DNA from: Roseovarius nubinhibens ISM
GTDB taxonomy: Bacteria > Pseudomonadota > Alphaproteobacteria > Rhodobacterales > Rhodobacteraceae
Direction: 5' to 3'
DNA length: 64,000 nt
Assembly (NCBI RefSeq): GCF_000152625.1
Contig: NZ_CH724156.1
Location: forward strand, 2,382,687-2,446,686
Shown: one piece after another, positions 1 through 8,376 of the stretch
Layout: the number at the start of each line of letters is the position of its first letter
How positions within the stretch are numbered: the first letter of the stretch is position 1
Translations under genes and position numbers: made by a program
Notes under the pieces: generated by a model
Seen by the model: the letters and a program-made list of their open reading frames with translations, nothing else
What the model was told of the DNA's origin: nothing
Database searches by the model: none

Positions 1-226
1 CGCCATGTGCGCCGCCGCCATCTCTGCGGCCCGCGTGGCGCGGGTCTATTATGGCGCGGGCGATCCGAAATCGGGCGGCGTGGCCCATGGCGCGCGGGTT
101 TTCAGCCACCCGCAATGCCACCATGTGCCCGAGATCTATGACGGGATCGGCGGGGCTGAGAGCGAGGCGCTGCTTCGCGCCTTCTTTGCCGCGCGTCGAG
201 GCGCGACCGGAGCAGAGGGTATTTAG
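1..226 (+). CDS. tadA: tRNA-specific adenosine deaminase TadA (C-terminal part, cut by window edge)
   Basis: The reading frame is open from base 2 and ends at the TAG at 224-226, so only about the last 74 codons are present. The visible start AMCAAAIS is the second half of the zinc-binding PCxxC motif of the cytidine/deoxycytidylate deaminase fold, and the GARVFSHPQCHHVPEIYDG stretch matches the C-terminal region of TadA. TadA converts adenosine to inosine at the wobble position of tRNA-Arg(ACG). The N-terminal half with the catalytic HAE motif lies outside the window. An inverted repeat that probably ends transcription begins right after the stop codon. Confidence 0.88.
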   Translation, partial: AMCAAAISAARVARVYYGAGDPKSGGVAHGARVFSHPQCHHVPEIYDGIGGAESEALLRAFFAARRGATGAEGI

Positions 227-274
227 AACCAGAAAGAGGCAGGGCGTGGCCCTCTTTCTGGTTGGAAAATACCC
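217..274. terminator. Inverted REP-like pair acting as terminator-type hairpin
   Basis: A perfect 13-bp inverted repeat (227-239 AACCAGAAAGAGG against 251-263) encloses an 11-nt loop. The similarity extends outward: GGGTATTT at 217-224 is mirrored by AAATACCC at 267-274. It lies between the tadA stop and the cfa stop on the opposite strand, so it can serve as a bidirectional terminator. There is no clean U-tract. A single copy of the same half-element is found near 38299, which suggests a dispersed REP-like family. Confidence 0.6.
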
Positions 275-304
275 AAGGCGCGACGTGGGTCCCTAGCGGG
301 CCGT

Positions 305-1537
305 CTATTCGGCGGCGCGCCGGGTGCTCAGCCCCGCTTCGCGGTAGAGATAGTCACGGGTCAGCGGCACGCTGCGCTGGTCGCGGGCGAGTTGGAACTG
401 GAACACCACTTGCGTGGCATGGCGGAAGGTGAGCTCGCTCGCCAGAAGGTAATAGCGCCACATCCGGCAGAACCGGTCGTCATAGAGCGCGCGGGCGCGG
501 TCGATATTGTCCTCGAACCGGCTGAGCCAATGGCTCAGCGTTTCGGCATAATGCAGCCGCCAGACCTCGACATCGGTGGTGACCAGTTTTTGATGTTCGA
601 TGGCGCGTAGAGTTTCCGACATGGCGGGGACATAGCCGCCGGGGAAGATGTATTTGGTGATCCAGGGCGAGGTGGAGCCGGGGGGCTCGGACCGGCCGAT
701 GGTGTGGATGAGCGCCACGCCCTCGGGGGTCAGCAATTGGCGCAGGCTGCGGAAATAGGTCTCGTAATGGGGCACGCCGACATGTTCGAACATGCCCACC
801 GAGACGATCCGATCAAATTCGCCGCTGATGTCGCGGTAATCGGTGAGCAGGAATTTGGCGCGCTGGGCGAGGCCGGCCTCTTCGGCGCGGCGATTGGCCA
901 TGGCGTGCTGTTCGGTGGAAAGCGTGATGCCGGTGACCTCGGCGCCATAGTCGCGCGCCAGGGTGAGCCCCATGCCGCCCCAGCCGCAGCCGATGTCGAG
1001 CACGCGCATCCCCGGCTCGATCAGCAGCTTGCGGGCGATATGGTGTTTCTTGGCCTCCTGCGACGCCTCGAGCGTCATCCCCGGATTAGAAAAATAGGCG
1101 CAGGAATATTGCCGGTCGGCGTCTAGAAAAAGATCATAGAGCTCGCCCGAGAGATCGTAGTGATGCGCCACATTGGCGCGCGAGCGGCTGGCGGGGTTGA
1201 ACTGTTTGAGATGGCGCAGCGCCACGCGGAGATATTCGAGCGGGCGGCGGAACCAGGGCTGACCCTGGGCGTGGATATTGATCAGCGCGAGGCTGAGAAA
1301 GCCGCGCAGATCGTCGCCGGCGATGGTCAGGCGGCCGTCCATATAGGCCTCGCCCACCGCCATGTCGGGCGACAGCACGATCTTGCGCGGCAGCGTGTCA
1401 TCATGCAGCGTGATCGCCACCTCTGGCGCGCCTTCGCCCGAGCCATAGCTCTGGGTGCGGCCGCTGGGCAGGGTCACGGTGAGCCGTCCCTGCCGGATCA
1501 AATGTTCGAGAAACGCGTCGAATACCTGTACCCACAT
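305..1537 (-). CDS. cfa: Cyclopropane-fatty-acyl-phospholipid synthase family protein
   Basis: A 410-residue S-adenosylmethionine-dependent methyltransferase of the CFA synthase family, which adds a methylene bridge to double bonds of membrane phospholipid acyl chains. The SAM-binding motif VLDIGCGWGG lies near residues 179-188, preceded by the family signature NVAHHYDLSGELYDLFLD near 122-139. The frame is open further upstream to a TTG, but the ATG at 1537 is preceded by GGGAGGAG at good spacing and is where family similarity begins. Length is close to that of E. coli Cfa (about 380 residues). It is divergent from aspS. Some homologues act in mycolate-type or tuberculostearate synthesis, so the exact product is inferred. 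Confidence 0.9.
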   Translation of the reverse strand: MWVQVFDAFLEHLIRQGRLTVTLPSGRTQSYGSGEGAPEVAITLHDDTLPRKIVLSPDMAVGEAYMDGRLTIAGDDLRGFLSLALINIHAQGQPWFRRPLEYLRVALRHLKQFNPASRSRANVAHHYDLSGELYDLFLDADRQYSCAYFSNPGMTLEASQEAKKHHIARKLLIEPGMRVLDIGCGWGGMGLTLARDYGAEVTGITLSTEQHAMANRRAEEAGLAQRAKFLLTDYRDISGEFDRIVSVGMFEHVGVPHYETYFRSLRQLLTPEGVALIHTIGRSEPPGSTSPWITKYIFPGGYVPAMSETLRAIEHQKLVTTDVEVWRLHYAETLSHWLSRFEDNIDRARALYDDRFCRMWRYYLLASELTFRHATQVVFQFQLARDQRSVPLTRDYLYREAGLSTRRAAE

Positions 1538-1855
1538 GGTCCGATCTCCTCCCAAAGCGGCGGGCGGGAATTGCGCGCCGTTCCAGAGGAGTCGTTGCCG
1601 GACAGCCCCCGGAATTTGCAGGACGTCTTTCAAATCGAAGAGCATTTTTGCGCAAAGAGAGCGTTCTGTAAACGGTTTGCTAACTTTTTTGCGGGTGGCG
1701 TGCGTGGCACGAATGCCCGTGGATTGATCATGGATTGCCAGAGGATTGGCCTTGGAATGCCCCGGTGCCCTTGACTTTAGGCCGTGGGCAAGGTGTATCG
1801 GCGCGACCAAGGATCACTCAGACCCGCGCCCCGCGAGGCGCCCGGAGACAGCATC
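1538..1855. other. Divergent intergenic region between cfa and aspS
   Basis: This 318-bp gap holds the promoters of the two divergent genes. On the plus strand TTGACT at 1771-1776 and TGTATC at 1794-1799 are 17 bp apart and suit aspS. The cfa frame runs open through part of it, but nothing resembling the family is encoded upstream of 1537. I see no RNA gene in it. Confidence 0.5.
1771..1799 (+). promoter_or_regulatory. Putative sigma-70 promoter of aspS
   Basis: TTGACT (1771-1776) is followed after exactly 17 bp by TGTATC (1794-1799). The aspS ATG lies about 50 bp beyond the expected start site. The -35 is good and the -10 only fair. The call rests on sequence alone. Confidence 0.45.
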
Positions 1856-3640
1856 ATGCACGCATATCGCAGCCACACCTGCGCCGATCTCAACAAGGAC
1901 CACGTGGGTCAGACCGTTCGTCTGGCCGGCTGGGTGCACCGCATCCGCGACCACGGGGGCGTGTTGTTCGTCGATCTGCGGGATCATTATGGCATCACCC
2001 AGGTGCTCTGTGATCCCGACAGCCCGGTGTTTTCGCAGGTCGAAGAGCTGCGCAGCGAATGGTGTGTGCGCATCGATGGCGAGGTCAAGGCCCGGGCCGA
2101 GAGCCTGATCAACCCCAAGCTGCCCACCGGCGAGATCGAAGTCTATATCCGCGATGTCGAAGTGCTCGGCCGGGCGCAGGAGCTGCCGCTTTTGGTCTTT
2201 GGCGATCAGGAATATCCCGAGGAAACCCGCCTGCGCTATCGCTATCTCGATCTGCGCCGCGAGGCGATGCAGCGCAACATGACGCTGCGCTCGGATGTGG
2301 TGGCCTCGATCCGCCGCCGCATGTGGGACCAGAAGTTCCGCGAATTTCAGACGCCGATCATCACCGCGTCGAGCCCCGAGGGCGCGCGCGATTTCCTCGT
2401 GCCGAGCCGTCTGCACCCGGGCAAGTTCTATGCGCTGCCGCAGGCGCCGCAGCAGTTCAAACAGCTGATCATGGTGTCGGGCTTCGACAAGTATTTCCAG
2501 ATCGCGCCCTGTTTCCGCGATGAAGACCCGCGCGCCGACCGTTCGCCCACCGATTTCTATCAGCTCGACCTCGAGATGAGCTTTGTCGAGCAGCAAGATG
2601 TGTTCGACACGGTGGCGCCGGTGATTGCGGGCGTGTTCGAAGAGTTCGGCGGCGGCCGCAAGGTCGATGCGCCGGGCGACTGGCCGCAGATCCCCTATGC
2701 GAGCGCGATGCTCAAATATGGCACCGACAAGCCGGACCTGCGCAACCCGATCGAGATGCAGGATGTGAGCGAGCATTTCCGCGGCTCGGGCTTTGCGATC
2801 TTTGCCAAGCTGCTCGAACAGGACGGCACCGAGATCCGCGCCATCCCCGCGCCGACCGGCGGCAGCCGCAAATTCTGTGACCGGATGAACGCCTTTGCCC
2901 AGAAAGAGGGTCTGCCCGGCATGGGTTATATCTTCTGGCGGGCGGGCGAAAACGGCATGGAGGCGGCAGGCCCGCTGGCCAAGAACATCGGCCCCGAGCG
3001 CACCGAGGCGATCCGCCAGCAGCTCGGCCTCGGCGAGGGCGATGCGGCCTTCTTCCTCGGCGGCAAGCCCGATGCGTTCCAGCGCGTGGCCGGCAAGGCG
3101 CGCGATGTGATTGGTGAAGAGCTCGGCCTCACCGATCAGGACCGGTTTGCCTTTGCCTGGATCGTGGATTTCCCGATCTACGAGAAGGACGAAGAGACCG
3201 GCGAGATCGATTTCGAGCATAACCCGTTCTCGATGCCGCAGGGCGGCATGGCGGCGCTTGATGGCGATCCGCTGGCGGTCAAGGGCTGGCAATATGACCT
3301 TGCCTGCAACGGCTATGAGCTTGTCTCCGGGGCGATCCGGAACCACAAGCCGGAGATCATGCTCAAGGCGTTCGAGCTGGCGGGCTATGGTGAGGACGAG
3401 GTCAAGAGCCGCTTTGGCGCGCTGTTCAACGCCTTCCATTACGGGGCCCCGCCGCACGGTGGCTGTGCCGCCGGGATCGACCGGATCGTGATGCTTCTGG
3501 CCAATCAGGAAAACATCCGCGAAGTCATCATGTTCCCGATGAACCAGCGGGCCGAAGACCTGATGATGAACGCGCCGTCGGAGCCCACCAGCGATCAGCT
3601 CATGGAGCTGGGGCTTCGGGTGATGCCGCGCGAAGAGTGA
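1856..3640 (+). CDS. aspS: Aspartate--tRNA ligase
   Basis: A 594-residue class II aminoacyl-tRNA synthetase that charges tRNA-Asp; its length matches E. coli AspRS (590). The N-terminal OB-fold anticodon-binding domain carries [20 protein letters not shown]. The catalytic core has class II motif 2 ([12 protein letters not shown]) and the C-terminal motif 3 ([13 protein letters not shown]), and the bacterial GAD insertion lies between them. The frame extends upstream to 1784, but MHAYRSHTC at 1856 is the conserved start. Organisms lacking AsnRS use a form that also charges tRNA-Asn; whether that applies here cannot be judged from this window. A strong terminator follows. Confidence 0.97.
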   Translation: MHAYRSHTCADLNKDHVGQTVRLAGWVHRIRDHGGVLFVDLRDHYGITQVLCDPDSPVFSQVEELRSEWCVRIDGEVKARAESLINPKLPTGEIEVYIRDVEVLGRAQELPLLVFGDQEYPEETRLRYRYLDLRREAMQRNMTLRSDVVASIRRRMWDQKFREFQTPIITASSPEGARDFLVPSRLHPGKFYALPQAPQQFKQLIMVSGFDKYFQIAPCFRDEDPRADRSPTDFYQLDLEMSFVEQQDVFDTVAPVIAGVFEEFGGGRKVDAPGDWPQIPYASAMLKYGTDKPDLRNPIEMQDVSEHFRGSGFAIFAKLLEQDGTEIRAIPAPTGGSRKFCDRMNAFAQKEGLPGMGYIFWRAGENGMEAAGPLAKNIGPERTEAIRQQLGLGEGDAAFFLGGKPDAFQRVAGKARDVIGEELGLTDQDRFAFAWIVDFPIYEKDEETGEIDFEHNPFSMPQGGMAALDGDPLAVKGWQYDLACNGYELVSGAIRNHKPEIMLKAFELAGYGEDEVKSRFGALFNAFHYGAPPHGGCAAGIDRIVMLLANQENIREVIMFPMNQRAEDLMMNAPSEPTSDQLMELGLRVMPREE

Positions 3641-3663
3641 TCTTTGGCGATGAGATGCGAGAA

Positions 3664-3687
3664 GGCCGGGTCAGGGACCCGGCCTTT
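3664..3687 (+). terminator. Rho-independent terminator after aspS
   Basis: A 9-bp perfect stem GGCCGGGTC/GACCCGGCC (3664-3672 with 3676-3684) with a 3-nt loop is followed by TTT and flanked by AA on the left, so it can work in both directions between the convergent aspS and hemerythrin genes. Confidence 0.8.
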
Positions 3688-3716
3688 GGCGTTTTAAGGG
3701 GCGTGCGGCCTGAGGA

Positions 3717-4193
3717 TCAGTCTTCGAGACTGTCTTCGCGCTTTTCCGCGATCAGGCCGAGCTCCTTGTCCTTGCGCTCTTGGAAGCGTTTTCCATAGCC
3801 TTCGATCTCGTCCTCGGGGATGACCTCGCGGGCGCGGCTGAACACCTCGTCCTCTTCTTCGTCGATGTGATGTTCGTAATCATGGCGCAGTTTCTTGAAC
3901 TTTTGCAGCCAGGCGCCCTGGCTCATGTCCATCTCGTTGAGCTCTTCGAGCAGGTCGTCGATTTGCTGATGCTCATGCACGGAATGGCGGGCGCTGTCCT
4001 GGCCCCAGGTTTTCGAGATGAGCTTGGAATAAAACGTCTCTTCTTCGGCGGCGGAATGGCTTTTGACATCCATGTAGAACTGCGTCCAGGCGTCCTGACG
4101 GTCTTCGCTGGCGCCGCTGGTGTCCTCGATCCGGTCCAAAAGCTTGCGATGCGCGTCATGGTCGGATTTCAGGGCGGTGTAGATATCTGGCAT
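3717..4193 (-). CDS. Hemerythrin-like (HHE) domain protein
   Basis: A 158-residue, very acidic protein of the hemerythrin/HHE cation-binding family. Candidate di-iron ligands are spread over four helices: DHDAHRKL near residue 10, HSAAEEETFY near 49, HEHQQID near 77 and HDYEHHIDEEEDE near 105. Such proteins bind iron and are linked to oxygen, NO or iron homeostasis; which applies here is unknown. The start at 4193 has a GAGGAGA ribosome-binding site 5 nt upstream; the frame continues upstream but only over antisense-type sequence. It lies 65 bp downstream of the GNAT gene on the same strand. Confidence 0.85.
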   Translation of the reverse strand: MPDIYTALKSDHDAHRKLLDRIEDTSGASEDRQDAWTQFYMDVKSHSAAEEETFYSKLISKTWGQDSARHSVHEHQQIDDLLEELNEMDMSQGAWLQKFKKLRHDYEHHIDEEEDEVFSRAREVIPEDEIEGYGKRFQERKDKELGLIAEKREDSLED

Positions 4194-4258
4194 GGGTCTC
4201 TCCTCGGCTGGCTTTGCCATGCAACGCAGGCGAGGGGCGGCGGGTTCCCGCGCGGGGG

Positions 4259-4981
4259 TCAGCCGGTGAGCGAGGGATCGTCGGCGACGCGAACCAGTCG
4301 GGTGAGATCGGAGAGCGATTCGTGTTGGCGGCTGTCGGCGTCGAAGTTGCCGGGGTCGAGCCAGAGGCGGTAGGCCTCTGCGAGCGCGGGCCAGTCCTTG
4401 TCGATGACGGCGAACCAGGCGGTGTCGCGGTTGCGGCCCTTGACCACGGTGGCCTGTCGGAAGAGGCCCTCGTAGCTGAACCCGAGGCGCTGTGCGGCGC
4501 GGCGCGACGGGCGGTTGAGCGCGTCGCATTTCCATTCATAGCGCCGGTAGCCCGCGTCAAAGGCCCATTGCATCATGAGAAAATGCGCCTCGGTGGCGGC
4601 GCGGGTTTGCTGCAGGCAGGGGGCGAGGGCGATGGAGCCGGTTTCGATACTCCCCGAGGCCGGGGTGATGCGCAGGTAGGAGGCAAAGCCGCCCCAGTCG
4701 CCGGTTTCCTTGTTCTGGATCGCAAAAAAAAGCTGATCGCGCGATTGCGTGGCCTCGCGCATCCAGCGGTGAAACTGCGCGGCCGAGGCGAAGGGGCCGT
4801 CCGACATGTAATCCCAGACCCAGTCATGGCCGTCGAAAGCGCGAAAGAGCAGCGCGGCATGGGCATCGGCGTCGAGCGCCACGAGCCGAGCATAGTGCCC
4901 GTCGAACACGAGCCCGGCCTCGGGGGCGGGCGGGGGCGTCCAATTCTCGATCACCGGGCCGATGGGGCGGTCGCTCTTCAT
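4259..4981 (-). CDS. GNAT family N-acetyltransferase
   Basis: A 240-residue acetyltransferase of the RimJ/RimL-like GNAT type (Acetyltransf_3), transferring acetyl from acetyl-CoA to an amine of unknown identity. The YEWKCDALNRPSRRAAQRLGF stretch around residues 148-168 fits the acetyl-CoA-binding region followed by the conserved N-x-x-S-x-x-x-x-x-x-LGF end motif. AGGAGG precedes the ATG at 4981. It is read in the same direction as the hemerythrin gene, with which it may be co-transcribed. The substrate cannot be inferred. Confidence 0.88.
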   Translation of the reverse strand: MKSDRPIGPVIENWTPPPAPEAGLVFDGHYARLVALDADAHAALLFRAFDGHDWVWDYMSDGPFASAAQFHRWMREATQSRDQLFFAIQNKETGDWGGFASYLRITPASGSIETGSIALAPCLQQTRAATEAHFLMMQWAFDAGYRRYEWKCDALNRPSRRAAQRLGFSYEGLFRQATVVKGRNRDTAWFAVIDKDWPALAEAYRLWLDPGNFDADSRQHESLSDLTRLVRVADDPSLTG

Positions 4982-5065
4982 GCCGATCCTCCTTTGGGAT
5001 GCGGCAACGATGCTAGGCCGGGGCGGCGGGCGGTTAAAGCGCTATCCGCCAAGCGGCGCGCGGTT

Positions 5066-5782
5066 TTAGATCGCGGCGCGGTCGGCGACGCGCTCTTGCA
5101 ACAGCGCGGCCAGATGGGCGAGGGTGCGTGCCGGGCTTTCCTTGCGGTCGAGGGTCTCGGACAGGCTCTGAGCGCAGAGCAGCAGCTCGTTATCTTCGGC
5201 GGCGCGGGCGATGCCGATGAGAAACTGGCTGATATAGCGGATCATCCGGGGGCTGAGCGAGTCCTCGACCAGCAGCGAGATATGCCCGAGGTCGTCGCGA
5301 TAGGCCATCGGATCGGGGTGGATCACCTCGTCGCGCATTGGGCGCGGGCCGCTGGGCTGTCGGTCGGGGGGCAGGGCGTTGAGAATGATATTCTGAAACG
5401 TGCCGAGATTGGCCACGGGTTTCGGCAGGAAGGCATCGGCCCCGGCCTGCATGGCGCGGGAGGCGGCGCCCTCATCGCCGCTGGTGCCGATGATGGCGGC
5501 GACACGGGGCAGGGCGGTGCTCAGATCCGAGATGAGATCCTCGCCCGCGCCATCGGGCAGGCCGAGATCAACGAGGATCGCCGAGGGGCGGTAGACCTGC
5601 AGGTGACGCCGCGCCGAGCGCAGGCAGTCCGCGCGGCGGATGCGTGCGCCGCTGTGCAGGCACATGAGCCGGAGCGCATCGCTGGCGTAAAGGCTATCCT
5701 CGACGGCGAGGATCGTCATGCCCAGCAACGGTCGGCCCGCGTTGGGCGCCTGAGCGGGGTGAAAGCAAGCAATGTCATCCAT
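5066..5782 (-). CDS. Response regulator receiver protein with unknown C-terminal helical region
   Basis: A 238-residue protein. After about 20 residues comes a full receiver domain: TILAVEDS (acidic pocket), LVDLGLPDG (phospho-acceptor Asp), GTSGDEG (conserved Thr/Ser) and FLPKPV (conserved Lys). After roughly residue 145 a helical segment without a recognisable DNA-binding or enzymatic motif follows, ending in LAALLQERVADRAAI. No histidine kinase or phosphotransfer gene is adjacent, so it is an orphan. AGGAGA precedes the start at 5782. A role as a stand-alone phospho-relay partner is inference. Confidence 0.85.
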   Translation of the reverse strand: MDDIACFHPAQAPNAGRPLLGMTILAVEDSLYASDALRLMCLHSGARIRRADCLRSARRHLQVYRPSAILVDLGLPDGAGEDLISDLSTALPRVAAIIGTSGDEGAASRAMQAGADAFLPKPVANLGTFQNIILNALPPDRQPSGPRPMRDEVIHPDPMAYRDDLGHISLLVEDSLSPRMIRYISQFLIGIARAAEDNELLLCAQSLSETLDRKESPARTLAHLAALLQERVADRAAI

Positions 5783-5967
5783 GACCGTCTCCTGATGTTG
5801 TCCGGGCCGCGGTGCAGTCTGGGCCGAGTCGCAGCATGGCAGAGCGATGGTGAACGCGAGGTTAATCGCGGGGCTGCGGCGCTTCGCCCCGCTGCGGACC
5901 CTTGTCATGGGAGGCGCGGAGTTTCATAAGAAACGCCGACAGAACCATTCCGAGGGAGAGCCTGACC

Positions 5968-6372
5968 ATGATCGGACGCCTGAACCACGTAGCCATTGCC
6001 GTGCCGGATCTCGACGCCGCGGCGGCGCAATATCGCGACGCGCTCGGCGCCAAGGTGGGTGCGCCCCAGGACGAGCCCGACCACGGCGTCACGGTGATCT
6101 TCATCGAGCTGCCGAACACCAAGATCGAGCTTCTCTACCCGCTGGGCGACGACAGCCCGATCAACGGTTTCCTTGAAAAGAACCCCTCGGGCGGCATTCA
6201 CCATGTCTGCTATGAGGTCGATGACATTCTCGCGGCGCGCGACCATCTCAAGGCGACGGGGGCCCGTGTGCTTGGCTCGGGCGAGCCCAAGATCGGCGCC
6301 CATGGCAAGCCGGTGCTGTTCCTTCACCCGAAGGATTTCAACGGCTGCCTCGTCGAGCTGGAGCAGGTCTGA
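5968..6372 (+). CDS. mce: Methylmalonyl-CoA epimerase
   Basis: A 134-residue vicinal-oxygen-chelate (glyoxalase fold) protein that interconverts (S)- and (R)-methylmalonyl-CoA. The start IGRLNHVAIAVPDLDAA, the central PSGGIHHVCYEVDDI and the end FLHPKDFNGCLVELEQ are the typical epimerase elements, including metal-binding His and Glu residues. GAGGGAGA lies upstream of the ATG at 5968. The stop overlaps the next start (TGATG), so it is translationally coupled to the DUF1467 gene. meaB, needed for methylmalonyl-CoA mutase, lies elsewhere in the window (34234), which supports an active propionate or ethylmalonyl-CoA route. Confidence 0.93.
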   Translation: MIGRLNHVAIAVPDLDAAAAQYRDALGAKVGAPQDEPDHGVTVIFIELPNTKIELLYPLGDDSPINGFLEKNPSGGIHHVCYEVDDILAARDHLKATGARVLGSGEPKIGAHGKPVLFLHPKDFNGCLVELEQV

Positions 6373-6638
6373 TGGGCCCCGTCTCCGGTCTTGTCCTCTA
6401 TGTGGTGATCTGGGCCATGACCTTTCTTGTGGCGCTGCCCATCCGCATCCAGACGCAGGGCGAGGCAGGCGAAGTGGTCAAGGGCACCCATTCGGGATCG
6501 CCGCAGCAGCATCACATCAAGAAAAAGGCCTGGATCACCACCGGCGTGGCCTTTGTGATCTGGGCCATCTGCGCCTATGTCATCCTCACCGGCACGGTGA
6601 CGGTGCGCGACATCGACTGGTTCAACCGGATGGGGTGA
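6372..6638 (+). CDS. DUF1467 family membrane protein
   Basis: An 88-residue protein with two membrane segments (about residues 5-22 and 54-73) separated by a charged loop with HHIKKKAW, the layout of the DUF1467 family. Function is unknown. It overlaps the mce stop by one base and therefore depends on mce for translation. Its 3' end overlaps the convergent EI24 gene by 17 bp. Confidence 0.82.
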   Translation: MGPVSGLVLYVVIWAMTFLVALPIRIQTQGEAGEVVKGTHSGSPQQHHIKKKAWITTGVAFVIWAICAYVILTGTVTVRDIDWFNRMG

Positions 6639-7332
6639 TCCCGCTTTTGCGCGTCACCGCGTGGAAGATGTGGGTGAACGTGGCGGCCCCGAGGATCGGC
6701 ACCAGCAGGTTCACAAGCGGGATCGACAGCGGCATCGCCATCAGCGTGCCGGCGATCCAGATCCGGCCGATATGGGCGCGGCGCAACTCCTTGGCGCGGT
6801 CGCGCCCGACATGGCGCATGGCGGCGAGCTGAAAATACTCGCGCCCGAGCAAGAACCCGTTCATCGCCCAGAAGATAAAGAGCGCGGCGGGCGGGAACAG
6901 AATGTAGAGGATCAGCGCGAGGATATTCGCGGCCACCAGCACGCCGAGAAAATTCACCGTGTCACGCAGCCCGTCCCAAAAGCCCACATTGCGGCCCTTG
7001 GGCACGTCCGGGTAATGCCGGTCCTCGACCGCCTGCGCCACGTCTTCGAGAAAGAGCGAGGTGATGGCCGAGGCGACCGGCACCATGAGGAAGACCGACA
7101 GGAGCAGCATCACAAAGAAGCTGCCCCAGCTCAGCAGATCATCGACCCAAGTGACATGGCCGATGATCGGCAGCTCTGCCCCCTCGCCAAGCGACCATTG
7201 CAGAAAGGCGAGAAACACCGCATAGACGGCGATCAGCAGGGCAAAGCTCAGCCCGATGCCGAGAAAGAACACCCGCCGGAACCGAGGATCGCTGAGCTGG
7301 CCCAGCGCCTTGAAAAAACTTGCGAAAATCAT
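6622..7332 (-). CDS. EI24 domain (CysZ-like) membrane protein
   Basis: A 236-residue multi-pass membrane protein with about four to six hydrophobic segments (for example 22-46, 68-93, 131-160). The family includes CysZ sulfate permease and eukaryotic EI24. The FLEDVAQAVEDRHYP stretch near residue 93 is the conserved EI24 region. Sulfate uptake is possible, but the neighbours do not indicate sulfur assimilation. Its start overlaps the nitroreductase stop by 4 bp (ATGA), so the two are translationally coupled. Confidence 0.8.
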   Translation of the reverse strand: MIFASFFKALGQLSDPRFRRVFFLGIGLSFALLIAVYAVFLAFLQWSLGEGAELPIIGHVTWVDDLLSWGSFFVMLLLSVFLMVPVASAITSLFLEDVAQAVEDRHYPDVPKGRNVGFWDGLRDTVNFLGVLVAANILALILYILFPPAALFIFWAMNGFLLGREYFQLAAMRHVGRDRAKELRRAHIGRIWIAGTLMAMPLSIPLVNLLVPILGAATFTHIFHAVTRKSGITPSG

Positions 7333-7913
7333 GCGTCCATCCAGGTGGTGATCTCTGCCAGATCAGGGCGGGGCCGGTCGGGCGGGGCGGTCTCGGCGGT
7401 GCCGATATGGATGATCCCGGCGACCCGTTCAGAGGCGGCGAGGCCGAGCCCCGCCTCGACGAAATGGCGGTCGAAGACCGGCCAGCCGGTAAGCCAGTTC
7501 GCCCCCCAGCCCGAGGCCAGCGCGGCATTGAGCAGCGCAAGGCAGACGGCCCCGGCGGAATAGGTTTGTTCGACCTCGGGGATCTTGTCCGAGGGTTTCG
7601 GCGCCTCGATCACCACCACGGCGAGGGGCGAGCTGTCATAGCAGGCACGGGCCTTGGCGATGTCTTCGTCCGAGCGGCCGCTGGCCGCGCCACAACTCGC
7701 CACGAGATCGCCGAGCCGCCGCAGCGCTGCCGTCTCGAGCACCACAAAGCGCCACGGCACCAGCTTGCCATGGTCCGGGGTGCGGGCGGCGGCGGTGAGA
7801 ATGGGCGTGAGGGCGGCGCGATCCGGGGCCGGACCTTGCAAGAGCTTGGCCGGGCGCGACCGGCGGCTGAGAAGAAACTCCATCACGGCCGGGGCCGGGC
7901 TTTGATCGGTCAT
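7329..7913 (-). CDS. Nitroreductase family protein
   Basis: A 194-residue FMN-dependent oxidoreductase of the small YdjA-like nitroreductase group. RRSRPAKLL near residue 17 and AARTPDHGKLVPWRFVV near residues 42-58 are the FMN-binding elements, and SGWGANWLTGW near 133 is the family's second signature. Natural substrate unknown. It heads a two-gene unit with the EI24 gene. A 7-bp hairpin without a U-tract lies about 35 bp upstream at 7946-7964. Confidence 0.88.
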   Translation of the reverse strand: MTDQSPAPAVMEFLLSRRSRPAKLLQGPAPDRAALTPILTAAARTPDHGKLVPWRFVVLETAALRRLGDLVASCGAASGRSDEDIAKARACYDSSPLAVVVIEAPKPSDKIPEVEQTYSAGAVCLALLNAALASGWGANWLTGWPVFDRHFVEAGLGLAASERVAGIIHIGTAETAPPDRPRPDLAEITTWMDA

Positions 7914-8017
7914 GCTATGGGGTCCGCCTCTTCTACAAACTGCAATGCCCCGTATGTCGGGGCAGGGCGGTCCGGGGTCAAGCCCTTGTGGCGGCGGGCC
8001 GGTCTCGTGCGGATAGC

Positions 8018-8257
8018 TCAGCGCGGCTGGCGGGCGCGCTGATAGACGCCTTCGGGCAGGTCGAGCGCGGCGGCGAGATCCTGCAGCTGGTTCACCGAGA
8101 GGGTGATCGTGATGCTTTGATCCGTGCGCGCGTCAAACTGGGTGAGCGTCACGCATTCCTCAAAGGCGTTGATGATCACGTCTTCCTGCAAGGGCGCGGT
8201 GCCCTCGTCGACGAGCGTGATCACGGTGGAGTCGAATTCGTGTTCAATGGAAAACAT
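8018..8257 (-). CDS. Hypothetical small acidic protein
   Basis: A 79-residue protein starting MFSIEHEFDSTVITLVDEG, mostly beta and acidic, with no domain that I recognise. The frame continues ten codons upstream but MFSIEH is the better start. It lies alone, divergent from the M48 lipoprotease gene with a shared 119-bp promoter region. Confidence 0.6.
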   Translation of the reverse strand: MFSIEHEFDSTVITLVDEGTAPLQEDVIINAFEECVTLTQFDARTDQSITITLSVNQLQDLAAALDLPEGVYQRARQPR

Positions 8258-8376
8258 GGGTTTACCCTGACCTGCTTGGCGGATCATTGCAAGATGTCAG
8301 CGTCCCGCGCGAAGGCACTGGCAAGTGGGTTGATCCGTGCTAGATTATTCAGCGACCAAGTAGAACCGAGGTTTCC

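Noticed and set aside
1538-1810. Upstream TTG start giving Cfa 91 extra residues
   Set aside because: The ATG at 1537 has a strong GGGAGGAG and family similarity begins there; the extension would cross the aspS promoter.
1814-3457. 547-codon minus-strand open frame opposite aspS
   Set aside because: Shadow frame; aspS is complete with all class II motifs on the other strand.
4214-5929. 571-codon plus-strand open frame over the hemerythrin, GNAT and receiver genes
   Set aside because: It is antisense to three genes with clear domains; its translation has no recognisable motif and the composition of a high-GC shadow frame.
7946-7964. 7-bp hairpin between the nitroreductase and the small acidic protein genes as terminator
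   Set aside because: No U-tract on either strand and it lies upstream of the nitroreductase start, in the promoter area.
8321-8336. Sigma-54-like TGGCAAG-N4-TTGA before the M48 gene
   Set aside because: The -12 element lacks the key C, and a TAGATT sigma-70 -10 lies just downstream; nothing about the gene suggests RpoN control.
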